64,000 nt of DNA from Paramyrothecium sp. XJ0827 (Eukaryota; Ascomycota; Sordariomycetes; Hypocreales; Stachybotryaceae). A program made the position numbers and the translations under genes. The notes below the pieces were generated by a model. It was not told the DNA's origin and ran no database searches. It worked only from the letters and a program-made list of their open reading frames with translations. The stretch is taken from the NCBI GenBank assembly GCA_020881915.1, contig JAJFPB010000001.1, positions 5,580,001 to 5,644,000 on the forward strand, in the 5' to 3' direction. Shown here piece by piece: positions 11,150-20,999 of this stretch (the stretch's first letter is position 1; each line of letters opens with the position of its first letter).

Positions 11150-14100
11150 TCAGTCGCTCTTCTCAATGGCGCCCCCATGCTGCTCCGAAGCTTTCTTGGT
11201 TTGCTGCTCAGAGGAGGGTGTGGCTTCAGATTTGCTTTCTTTCGTCAAGACATGCCTCCGAATGGAATGGTACAGAGCCAGTTCGCGTCCGCGGCTACTA
11301 CCCACGCCTTTTTCAGCACCCGTTGCGGCAACACGTGCTCGTGACACCGGGGTTACTCGCTTGGCTTGCGCCGCCTTCTTTGCCTTGTTACTGTAAAGTT
11401 GTCGCATGAGGAAGACTCTGATTGTTTTCAGCTCTCTCGTGCTGTACGACACAATCGATCTCTTGATGGCCGCATAAACCTCTTGCTTCGATGCCTGCCT
11501 GGCAGTGGCGAGCATGTCTCTGGACGCGGCTGAGAGCAAGGCGTAATGGATCCGGGGATAATTAATAGCAAAGTGTTTAAGCTTTGCTGAGATCTCTGGT
11601 GACCATGCCGCTAGCCTTCGCATTTGGAGCCACTCTTCTTGTAATGAAAACAGGACCCGGCTCGACGGGGGCCTGATGGCTCGGGCGTTTCTCAGGCTCT
11701 GTCTCGTTTCCAAGCTCTTCTTTCCGCGCCTCCATCCACCCCACATTGGCATAAGAATCGTTTCGCAGTACTGGACAGCTGCTTCCCATTGACCCATCTC
11801 TGCAAGATAACGAACTGCTTTTTCCCAATTCGCCGCAGTGAGCTTGAAGCCCGCCGTGGTGGCTTGTTGAATGCAGGCAAGTAACGCCTCACCATCGTCA
11901 TTCTTCCTGTACAGAGATATCATAACATGAAGAGGCCGGTTGAGGTCAAATTCATGTTTAGGATACACCTCACCATTAGCATTCCGGGAACGTTGAAGTG
12001 TTACTCTCCACACCTGTTGCCAAAGTGCGGTGAGTCGCTTGAGGCTGTTGCGCTTCCAGTATGCTACCATGATTGCAGATGCAACATCTGGAGGGAGCGA
12101 GTCCGCAAATTTATAGGAGGGAAACATGGCGGTGTATAGGTCTACCATATCTTCCACTATGTCGTATCTTTCAAGGTCAGCCATCATCAGAATGGCCCGA
12201 GAGAGTTGCTGCGTTTGTAAGAGAAGGACTCGTGGGTCGCCAATAGATAACGACTCAATGGCCGGTCTTTGCTCATCCGACACGTCACTGTCAACGCTTC
12301 GCTTTGGTGCCATCGTTTGCAGTTGGCCGAGCAGGCCCTGAGACAACGAAAGTATCTGATCTCCGTCAGGAGCTCCGTCGAGATAAGACCTCATGAACGC
12401 GACGTGGCCATTGAAGTTCATCTCTAGGCCGGCTTGTTGCATGTGTGCGGCAATTGAATTCACCAGTGAGCGGTCCTTCAAGCGAGCTGCCCCAACCATA
12501 ATAATGGCATAATGGTTGGGATTGACGACGAAGAGCCTGTTCCTTTGAGCCCGCTTGAGAAGGCTGAACGCTCCTTGGATCTGGTGGACTTTGACCATGG
12601 CCTCAAACAGGTACTCGTGTGTAACTTGGTCCCACTCAAGCTTGTAGCGCTTCATCTTTTGGAGTAGTCGGTAGCAATCATGCAACTTGCCGTGCATTCC
12701 GTTGAAATGGATTAGCTGATTCCAAATGACATTGCTCGTGACCTTGCGCTCCGCCAACTCGACACAAATTTTCTCTGCTTCCATCAGCCTGTCGTTGTGG
12801 CAGTATACTAGAACCAGTGCCAAAACCATTTCCTTCGAAATTGGAACGCGTTGTTTCTGCGAGAGTTCAAATAGCTCCAACGTCTTACTCAGGTCGCCCT
12901 TTTTGGCGCTCATTGTCATGATGTGAGCCATGGTATAAGAATCCGCGGTGTAGGATGCTCGTATTGTCTGGAAACAATGCAAGGCACCTTCGTAATCGTC
13001 GGCTTTGACGTGGCACTTGAGCAATGTGTTCATGATGTCGAGATCTGGCTTGACATGGTATTTCTCCTTCATGATCTCCAGCTCTCTTGTAGCTGATGCT
13101 ACATCGCCAATTTGAGCGTACACGTTCATGGTACTGTAATACGTCGAAGGCTTCCGCAGTATGTCCTTGTGTTGGGAGGTATATCGCTTCCACAAGTCCT
13201 GTACCGCCGCAACGTCACCCATGTTGGCAAAGAAGGTAAGAAACCTCTCGTAAGCCCACTGATCAAGATCACCGTAAGTCTTGTGCCAATCATTATAGAC
13301 AGTCATTAGTGTGCGGGTATCCGTAGGATACGACGTCTTGAACAAGCCCTTCAGTATTGTGACAGACGGTTTCGCTCCAGGCATCTTTCGATACTCTTGA
13401 TAGATTTCTGCGAGCTGTTGGACATGAACAGCCGACCAAGAACGATATTTGCGACGATGAAGAACGTAAGTCAAATATTCGTAATAGCTATGGCGCTCGT
13501 CCAGACCTTTTAGGATAACGCTTGCTTGATGTGGCGGGCAGGGCTGTCTAAGGGCCAATTTGCCCAACTTGCGGCGAAGCACATCGAGCGCTTGTCGGGA
13601 AGTGGTGTCACCATATCGAATAGACACCCCCTCCATGGCCAAATGCTGTTCAAAGGCGATGTATTTCTCGCCCAGGTTTTCGAGCTGGGGCAGCTTATCA
13701 AGTTTTGGGATTCGGCGGTTCCCATTGCCGCTAGGATCTAGAGAAGCGCTAGAAGCATGAAAGGCGAGCCACACATCAATGAGCACCGTCCAATGCTGCC
13801 TTGATATAACATTGGTAAGCAGATCGTCGAGACCACCGTAAAGACCATGCTCAAATCCCAATTTCAGCCTATTGGCCGCATAAATTGCGTTGTGCGAGCG
13901 CAGATAGAGCTGCACGCCGGCAGCCAAAAGTTCATTGTCCCATTTGTCGGCCGGTACCTGGCGAAACAGAGTAACAGCCCTTCCCATTTCGACAACTGAC
14001 TTTGACTGCAAGAATTGCAGGATGACTTGAGGACGCAGCTTGTCTTGCTGCGTTTTATCCAATTGGCAATAAAGGTCCCAGATTTGATAATAGTCTTGGT

Positions 14101-14830
14101 CCTTGCCGGAGAACAAAAGCTCCACAAGTTGAGCTGCCGATCTTGTCTGGGCACCTGTTTCGAAGTTGAGTACGTCGTGCTGAGCCTGTTGAATCACAGC
14201 ATCAAGAGCGGAGGGTGTTGAAGTCACTCGATCAACAACCTCCTCCTCGCCAGACACAATCTGAGCTTCTACCTCCTCGTCTTGTGAGTCAGGTGGTGGA
14301 TGTGGAGTAGAGGTACCCGCTGTGTCCGAGGGCTCAGTTTCGAGGGCCGAAGAGCCGGTATGGGAGACTTGAGCATCGGATTGTTGTTGTGAGGAGGAGT
14401 CCTCTGGAGAGGGCTTGCTGGAAGGTTGGTAATCGTCTGAGTGTTTTGACGAATTCTCTTCTGCGACAGCAGAGGATGCCAAGTGTCTCCGGCGCGGAAG
14501 GCTGCTGATAGGTTCGTTCTGACTGTGACAGCCTGGGAGGCGGGGGTATATCCGGCGGAGCAGAGAATGTGTTGATCTTGGATAGAGGAAATCAAGGAGG
14601 AAGACGGAGGCCACAAGCCCAGTCGGCTGCTGAGAGGATGCGGCATCTTCCGCAACAACTTCAGAAGCTCGTGGCAGAGCTGGCCACGAACTCCAAACTT
14701 CTAGGGCCGAGGCGCCATGCTGCCAGAAGCCGGTGTGTAGTTGGCGGCGTGTCTTGGTTGACCGAGCTTGCCTTGGGAGTACACGCTGAAGATTGCATGC
14801 TTCGAGGGTGGCCGCCGTCCGTTCGAGCAT
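11150..14830 (-). CDS. Mitochondrial pentatricopeptide-repeat protein, Cya5-like
   Basis: One exon of 1226 residues from the ATG at 14830. The frame stays open upstream to another Met at 15163, but that extension is low-quality sequence, while MLERTAATLEACNLQRVLPR followed by an Arg-rich segment and LHTGFWQHG resembles a mitochondrial presequence. Residues about 130-260 are Ser/Glu-rich. From about residue 290 onward the protein is helical with PPR-type 35-residue units, such as STMNVYAQIGDVASATRELE, IMNTLLKCHVKADDYEGALH and MTMSAKKGDLSKTLELFE. The C-terminus is basic. Filamentous-fungal homologues are annotated as Cya5-type translation regulators, acting on cytochrome oxidase subunit 1 mRNA in yeast and Neurospora. 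The PPR assignment is firm, the Cya5 orthology moderate. Confidence 0.85.
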   Translation of the reverse strand: MLERTAATLEACNLQRVLPRQARSTKTRRQLHTGFWQHGASALEVWSSWPALPRASEVVAEDAASSQQPTGLVASVFLLDFLYPRSTHSLLRRIYPRLPGCHSQNEPISSLPRRRHLASSAVAEENSSKHSDDYQPSSKPSPEDSSSQQQSDAQVSHTGSSALETEPSDTAGTSTPHPPPDSQDEEVEAQIVSGEEEVVDRVTSTPSALDAVIQQAQHDVLNFETGAQTRSAAQLVELLFSGKDQDYYQIWDLYCQLDKTQQDKLRPQVILQFLQSKSVVEMGRAVTLFRQVPADKWDNELLAAGVQLYLRSHNAIYAANRLKLGFEHGLYGGLDDLLTNVISRQHWTVLIDVWLAFHASSASLDPSGNGNRRIPKLDKLPQLENLGEKYIAFEQHLAMEGVSIRYGDTTSRQALDVLRRKLGKLALRQPCPPHQASVILKGLDERHSYYEYLTYVLHRRKYRSWSAVHVQQLAEIYQEYRKMPGAKPSVTILKGLFKTSYPTDTRTLMTVYNDWHKTYGDLDQWAYERFLTFFANMGDVAAVQDLWKRYTSQHKDILRKPSTYYSTMNVYAQIGDVASATRELEIMKEKYHVKPDLDIMNTLLKCHVKADDYEGALHCFQTIRASYTADSYTMAHIMTMSAKKGDLSKTLELFELSQKQRVPISKEMVLALVLVYCHNDRLMEAEKICVELAERKVTSNVIWNQLIHFNGMHGKLHDCYRLLQKMKRYKLEWDQVTHEYLFEAMVKVHQIQGAFSLLKRAQRNRLFVVNPNHYAIIMVGAARLKDRSLVNSIAAHMQQAGLEMNFNGHVAFMRSYLDGAPDGDQILSLSQGLLGQLQTMAPKRSVDSDVSDEQRPAIESLSIGDPRVLLLQTQQLSRAILMMADLERYDIVEDMVDLYTAMFPSYKFADSLPPDVASAIMVAYWKRNSLKRLTALWQQVWRVTLQRSRNANGEVYPKHEFDLNRPLHVMISLYRKNDDGEALLACIQQATTAGFKLTAANWEKAVRYLAEMGQWEAAVQYCETILMPMWGGWRRGKKSLETRQSLRNARAIRPPSSRVLFSLQEEWLQMRRLAAWSPEISAKLKHFAINYPRIHYALLSAASRDMLATARQASKQEVYAAIKRSIVSYSTRELKTIRVFLMRQLYSNKAKKAAQAKRVTPVSRARVAATGAEKGVGSSRGRELALYHSIRRHVLTKESKSEATPSSEQQTKKASEQHGGAIEKSD

Positions 14831-15580
14831 TTGTTGACGCCGCGCCTCGACGAGACGACTGATGGTTGGAAATCGATGAGGCGATGGGATCGCATTCGCA
14901 TGCTGGCTTATTATCGAGACGAGTCGAGGTGTTGAGGAGGCAAAAGATGAGACGAACGCAAAAGGGCGACGAAGCACAAGCCGCAAGCCAGGCTTGTGGC
15001 GAAAAAAACTAGGAACGGGCAACCATAAAACTAGGAAGAGGTAAGGAGTGTTGAAAAAGAAGAAGACTGGTCGCGGCGTGTCACGGAGAACAGTATCGCG
15101 TTCTTGGTGATCGTGAATGGCAATGTTTCGAACGGCTCGTGGAAAAAAAGACCCAGAGGTCATGCAAGGCTAGAAGTAGTAGATCCGTCAATGATTTTCA
15201 TTTTCCAGTATACTTGAAAGGTAGTAGCGCTGGTCTCCAACAGCCCGTAAAGTGGTACGATCAGGGGATCCACCGGTACCTGGGTCAGAGGTACTCTGGC
15301 TTATCTTATCACCCCGGGCCCAAAAGGCGATAGATGCATGGTGACGCCGTGCACCGGTTACCCATTAAACGGCAATAGACGGCATTGGAAGTTGTTGCAT
15401 TCTGCGTGATTCACTTAGGCTTGCAAGTACTCCGAAGAAAATGGAATAACTAGGGTGCTAATTGTACCTAAAGCAGCGTGCGCAACGTTAATCCAGTGCT
15501 TGATCAGGATTGCTATGCAGTTTGGTCAATCCCAAGTAACTACATGGAGCTTTGTAATTGAAGCCGCGGGTGAGATAGAT

Positions 15581-15601
15581 AAGGCAAGGTAAGGTAGGTA
15601 G
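15581..15601. repeat. AGGTA microrepeat
   Basis: Run of AAGGTAAGGTAGGTAG type in intergenic DNA upstream of the PPR gene, same motif family as at 3107 and 36812. Confidence 0.6.
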
Positions 15602-15961
15602 ATATCGAATAGCTCAAGTGCGTAAAGAAACACGTTCCCCAAAATATATGATCCCCGAGCATTCCTCTTGTTGATGCAATCTTGGCCGAATGCTTCTTTT
15701 CCCATTGTGATGCTGAAGTGAAGAATGAATGAAAATCAAATTCGCAACCAGCGCCGTCCTCAAACATCTTTCCACAAACATAGCCCGCAGGTTCCGCTGA
15801 TGTACAGTCAATTGTAAAAGTGGTATCATGCCTTTGGTCATATTTAACAAAGAAACAAGAAGGGAAGAAAGAGACAATATCAATAGTGATGTCGAAGGTC
15901 TACGACGACGGTGAGCAGGGCATCGGAGGGTGTTTGGCCACCTGGGCCAAGTTTCCGTCAT

Positions 15962-16324
15962 CTACAAGAACTTCGTGTCTGAGCCTGGAGGTGTGATCGG
16001 TCGCGTGATGTGTTTCAAGGTCGACTCGAGGCCCTCGGCTTCGGCTACGGGACCTCTGTCGTTTCTGAAGGGCTGCTTGTCCTGTTGGGGTCTCTCTCCG
16101 TGAGGGACAATGCTCGCGGCGTGTGTTTCGAAGTCGATTATGAAGGAGGAGCTGTCTGGTTGGGGACAAAAGGGCGGGTGTGGAGGTCCCGGATGGCTGT
16201 CCGTAGGGAGAAAGCGCCCTGCGTCGACGAGATCGCCCACGGAGCGTGCTGCTGGACTCATCAGCGCGTGCGGAATTGACGCCAGCCCTGGTATGGCTGC
16301 GGTCCCTTCTGCGTCCTCGAACAT
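15962..16324 (-). CDS. Hypothetical protein, weakly supported
   Basis: Open frame of 120 residues from ATG 16324 to TAG 15962. The reading frame has mostly G or C third positions and a sequence of ordinary composition, with segments such as SSSFIIDFETHAASIV and THHITRP-like KHITRPITPPGSDTKFL near the end. I do not recognise the family. A second, Arg/Ser-rich frame is open over the same DNA (about 15900-16400), so at most one is real. Upstream exons are possible, since the ATG is preceded by more open sequence. No neighbour suggests a role. Confidence 0.3.
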   Translation of the reverse strand: MFEDAEGTAAIPGLASIPHALMSPAARSVGDLVDAGRFLPTDSHPGPPHPPFCPQPDSSSFIIDFETHAASIVPHGERPQQDKQPFRNDRGPVAEAEGLESTLKHITRPITPPGSDTKFL

Positions 16325-16794
16325 CGTCGTGATCCGCAACGGGGGAGGTCACAGAAGCAGCGTCTCGGGGTGCTGCGATGCTCTCGACAAGGGGTGTCAT
16401 GATGGCTGTGCGAGGTGTAAGACGCACTCGTGAGCCAAAGGCGACTTGAGCTAGTGCTTGTGGGAAGAGGGGCAAGGCGAACAAGATCAAGCAGTTCGAC
16501 CTTATGTGTCGTGCTTGTCGTTCTTATCTCTCCAGTCGTGGTTCAAATCAACTCAGGATTATACTGGGAAAGATCAGGAAGTAGAGGGTGCAGAGACTGG
16601 GAGGCATGGAAGAGTTGGGCCTGGGTGTGGCATTTGTAGAAACAAATGGTTAAAAAGGGGGGAAACGAACGGGACCCTGGCCGGTATGATTCAATGACCC
16701 AGGGGCCTATGTTACGAGACAGAAATAAAACGGCCACAGGGAGGGGAATGTAGATCGTCCCAGAGTCACCTGGCCCGTTGCTTGGGTGGTGAAG

Positions 16795-16920
16795 GCAAGG
16801 CAGGGCAGGACAGTGCAGGGCAGGTCAAAGGTTAAGGCAAGGTGAGCTACGGTACTCGCTTGACCTCACTTTATGCCAGACCAGACCAGACTCAGACCAG
16901 ACCCAGACCCAGACCAGAGC
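16795..16920. repeat. GGCAG-type and CCAGA-type simple repeats
   Basis: Two adjacent degenerate tandem runs: GGCAAGGCAGGGCAGG units at about 16795-16850 and CCAGA/CCCAGA units at 16876-16918. They lie in non-coding DNA upstream of LSB6. Confidence 0.7.
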
Positions 16921-17139
16921 TAGGAATGGTGTGGCCGTGGCAGCACCCAAAAACACCAAAGCGAAAACCCGGCCACCAACGAACTGCACGTACCCCAGCC
17001 TTTAGCCACTTGGCCGCCCAAACCTTGATGCGGGTGGTGCTGATCCAAGGCAGAACCTCAGATTTCGAAGCCACGCGCCATGAAATCCTTCGGCTACGGG
17101 CATTGCCAGCTGGCTGGTGATTGAGGTACTGCAGCCTAC

Positions 17140-17181
17140 TCCCCCAGTCTCCCGTCTCCCGTGCCCAGTCTCCAGTCTCTC
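17140..17181. repeat. Pyrimidine-rich CCCAGTCTCC repeat
   Basis: Imperfect tandem units of CAGTCTCCCGT and CCAGTCTC in about 40 bases. Intergenic, function unknown. Confidence 0.6.
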
Positions 17182-18518
17182 CTCCAGACCGACGCATCGC
17201 CAAGCGGCAGCCACGGCTTGGGGAGACGCCTCGTGTGCAACACCAACCTTTCGCCGTGTGCAAGCGAAGCGCCCTACCGCTGCCAGTGCGCCGCGAGAGT
17301 GTGAGGACCTGAGTCAGAAATGGTGCAGGCCGCCGGAGCGGGAGCACAGACTCATTGTCCAAGGCAGCGTCATGGCTTTGCCAAACAAACCATCCAATGT
17401 CGGGTCCCTCCCTCCCTCCTCTTCTTCACCCCCCTCATCCCTATCCGCCTCTCAATTCGTCGTCCAATTGCTAGGGGTTTCTAAAAATGTGCCTGTTAAA
17501 CTCCACGCTTCGAGGGATGCTTTTGTCCGGGCATTGGCACACTGTGGGCTGTGACCATGGCACACCGTCATGCAACAAACTAGTCGAAGGAATTGGAAAC
17601 CGTGTGCGCCATCCGATGATGCCGGCCTAGGCAACCAACGATGCATGGAAAGTCCTTCTGTTCTATCGTATCAACCAAACGGATACCAGCCGGGGGGTAA
17701 GCAATGCTGACATAGGCTGGATTGCGCTTCAGGCATCCGTTCCTAGTAACACACAGACACGCATCATTACCGTAATCGATCTCAAATGTATCCGAAAGGA
17801 CCATCTCCTGGCTCGTTCGTCCAGGTATACAATATGACCCGAAAGAGCCCGGGGTTTCTGCAAGGAAGACATTGTCTACGCAGGTGTTTCTAGATTAAGC
17901 AGCTTATCTCACTTTGGTTATTCTCTTGCTCTACGTTGGTACTTTAAATCTCATTGTCTGGATGTCCTCGGGCCTTGGGTTATCGAGGTGCATGTGCTAG
18001 TAGGGGAACCTCAATGTCACAACAGCCCAGGTACCTTATCGTGCTATCTGACTGTGCACCTACCACCTCCGACGAGATGGAGACTCCGCCTAACCTTAGG
18101 CCAAGGTACCCAAGTAGATACCAAGCTGCGACGGAGCCTGGTATCCCCCGAACTCCGTCATCGATGGCACGCGACGCCTGGATAAGCCGACTTCATCTCT
18201 CAAAGCAGGCTCTATTGTAACTGCCAAACATTGCCCTTTGCCGCACCTGTCCGCATTGCTTTCAGGACAATGCAGCTGTGTTTGACCTTCACGACTTGGG
18301 CTATCTCTTCCTTCGCTTCCCCTTCTCTAGTCTAGACTTTCTCAGATCTGTCTTTTTACTTCGAGGCACGTGGGTTTACACGACAAAGAGCCTGGAGCTC
18401 TCTTCCGATCGGCCTCGCTACCTTCCTTTTCGCATTTGCATGAACGAGCTTCGACCAGCGCATTATATAGAGACGGGTAATCGACCACATTTCCACTTCT
18501 TACCGCACTACCTAAGCC

Positions 18519-20999
18519 ATGACGCGCGGCCGACCTGCCACAACCGGCTACGAACGCCTGGCTCAGGCCGACGAGTTCAGTGACGATTCTGAGGACGATC
18601 CTCTCGTCCAATCTTCCGCGTCCCTCCAGCCAGCGTCGGCTCCTCGCTATGCGCAAATCACGACCCAGCCCCGGCATCGGTCGGGAATATCCAGCCCCAA
18701 AGCCGGTCCATCCCGGCCAAAATTTCGAAGACGCGTTGGAAGCGGCTCCGGTGTGGATCTGAAGGCCATCAATGCGCGATTGGAACGTTGGGCTGACGAA
18801 ATTGCCGCCAAGTTCAAGCGTCGGGAGAAGCATCTGGCTGGTGAAGATGAGCGCTTGGAGATCCACCATTCCGTCTTTCAGGCCCCGGATGGTGTGCGGC
18901 CCATCACGGCCGAGGCGATGGCTGCTCCGTTACCGGGTGTCATGACCAAAGCAGAGTTCGAGGCCATTGTCGATAGTGTTCGGCTGGCCATCAGCGAAGA
19001 GATGCACCCCAGCATGATATCGCAGGGCAGCTCCGGTAGCTACTTTGCCCGTAACCCTGACGGAAAGATCGTCGGCGTCTTCAAACCTAAGGACGAGGAA
19101 CCTTATGCCGCAGGGAATCCTAAGTGGAATAAGTGGATTCACAGAAACTTATTCCCCTGTTGCTTTGGTCGGGCGTGGTATGTTTGATTCACCTCTACAT
19201 GCATAAATCTTGGCTTACTCTTGTCATTAGCTTGATCCCCAATCTGTCATATGTCAGTGAGGCGGCAGCATACGTCCTCGACTGCCAATTGCGCACCGGC
19301 CTTGTCCCCTACACTGATGTAGTTTGGCTGTCATCGAAATCCTTCCACTACCCGTTCTGGGATCGCCGCAAGTTCCATAAGAAACGGAAACCCCTCCCAG
19401 CGAAGCCTGGCAGCTTTCAAGTTTTTTTGAAAGGCTTCAAGGATGCCAACGTCTTTCTGCGAGAACATCCCTGGCCCGATCAGTACTGGTCGGGCTTTCG
19501 TACGAATGACTCGCATCGGAGCAAGCGGCGCACATGGACTGACAGCTGCCGACCGTCAAACACAGTAACGCCGAGCGACGGTGCCTCCAGCGACGGCGAA
19601 GGGGATGAAGGAGAACGTATTCCCCTTGGGCCTACACATTTTGTATGGACTGAGCATCTTAAGCAGTCCTTCCGCGAGGAACTGGAGAAGCTCGTTATCC
19701 TCGATTACATTATGAGGAACACGGATCGCGGTCTTGACAATTGGATGGTCAAGGTCGACTGGGAATCGCAGAGTGTATCGATAGCATCAGATCCAACTCA
19801 ATTCAACATGCAAACCGTGTTCGAGGACGGTGACGAGCCTCACGACAGGCCTCGTCCAGTAGATGCCTCCCAAATGCCGCCTGCTGCGACCCGGGCCTCG
19901 AATCCATACAAAAGCCCATTGCCTATGGATGCATCTAAGCGGGAAACTGGTGGGAAGGGCCCTGACATGGTCCTCGGTGCCATTGACAACTCGCTATCGT
20001 GGCCATGGAAGCACCCAGATGCCTGGAGGAGGTACGGGCAACGAGAAATATTATTCTTTTGCACAGCTTGCTAACGTGGTCATTAGCTTCCCCTTTGGAT
20101 GGCTATTTCTACCCGTCGATCTTATTGGCAGGCCCTTTTCACAGAAAACTCGTGACCACTTTTTACCACTACTCACGTCTACAACGTGGTGGAGCGAGAC
20201 ACAACTTGCTCTGAAACGGGTCTTCCAATTAGATGAAGACTTCCAGGATCGCATGTTTGCAAAGCAGGTTGCCGTGATGAAAGGTCAAGCATGGAACGTA
20301 GTCGAGGCCCTAAAGACGCCAGACCATGGCCCCTTGGAGCTGACACGACGCCCCAAAGTCTGCGTGTGGGATGACCTCGTGGATGTTCCCGTCGCCGTGC
20401 CCATGCGTGTGACATCCTCAGAGCTACGCCGCGGAGACACCGCCATGCGGCCGTCCATAGACGAGGTGGACATTGCCAGCTCGGCGCCCACCAAGCATGT
20501 GCCTATCGAGGACCTTCTTGGCTTTGCTAGCGCCCCTGCAGAAATGCCACACCCTGGGCGGTTTGAAATCACGACACCGACAGATGAGGCCGCCCTCTCG
20601 CCGAACGAGCCTGCCCTGAGCAGCTCCGGCATCCTCGGCGGCGCAGCGCCACAGTCGCATAACGATGAGATCACAGAAGGACCACAGCAGGCCAGGGCAG
20701 ACGCGGCTACCGGGAACTACCATCCCTCCTCCGCACGAGCCCTCAACATGTATGAACCAGCTCGGCAGCACAACCAGAATCGTCAGCAGCGCAGGTACTC
20801 GTACGCTGCGACCGCTGGCCACCACCGCAGCGGCAGCATCGCTCAGCAGCTCTACGGCGGGGCCCGTGAAGAGTACGGCGACGACCTAGAGGGTGACCTG
20901 GGTTATGCCGCGGCCGAGGGCCAGATGGGCCTGCAAAGGAAAGTGATTGTGGAGCGTTTGGAAACAGTAAAAAGCAACCCGGTATTCACCTGGTGTTAG
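18519..20999 (+). CDS. LSB6: Type II phosphatidylinositol 4-kinase LSB6
   Basis: Three exons, 18519-19177, 19231-20031 and 20087-20999 (introns of 53 and 55 nt, both ending CATTAG), giving 790 residues. The kinase core starts near residue 165 with the nucleotide loop QGSSGSYFARNPDGKIVGVFKPKDEEPYA. The Cys-rich membrane motif FPCCFGRACL spans intron 1 and is the site of palmitoylation in the family. The catalytic DYIMRNTDRGLDNW motif lies at about 400, and the metal-binding IDNSLSWPWKHPDAWR spans intron 2. The enzyme makes phosphatidylinositol 4-phosphate on endosomal, vacuolar and plasma membranes. It is longer than yeast LSB6 (607 residues) because of a disordered N-terminus, an insert of about 60 residues before the catalytic motif and a long C-terminal tail. 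Confidence 0.95.

Larger units (their letters stand above)
14831..18518. other. Intergenic region with one weak ORF and several simple repeats
   Basis: Between the divergent PPR and LSB6 genes. It contains TACCT/AGGTA units (15581-15601), a weak ORF at 15962-16324 described separately, CCAGA-type and GGCAG-type repeats (16795-16920) and pyrimidine-rich repeats (17140-17181). Open frames at 16842-17554 are made of this low-complexity DNA and are not called. The part from 17600 to 18518 looks like a promoter and leader with no coding content. Confidence 0.55.

Noticed and set aside
14831..15163. Upstream ATG at 15163 extending the PPR protein by 111 residues
   Set aside because: The added part is odd in composition (poly-Phe, hydrophobic runs) and the downstream ATG is followed by a credible mitochondrial presequence.
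16520..16580. TGGTTCAAATCAACTC resembling a tRNA B box
   Set aside because: No matching A box, acceptor stem or anticodon arm could be drawn around it.
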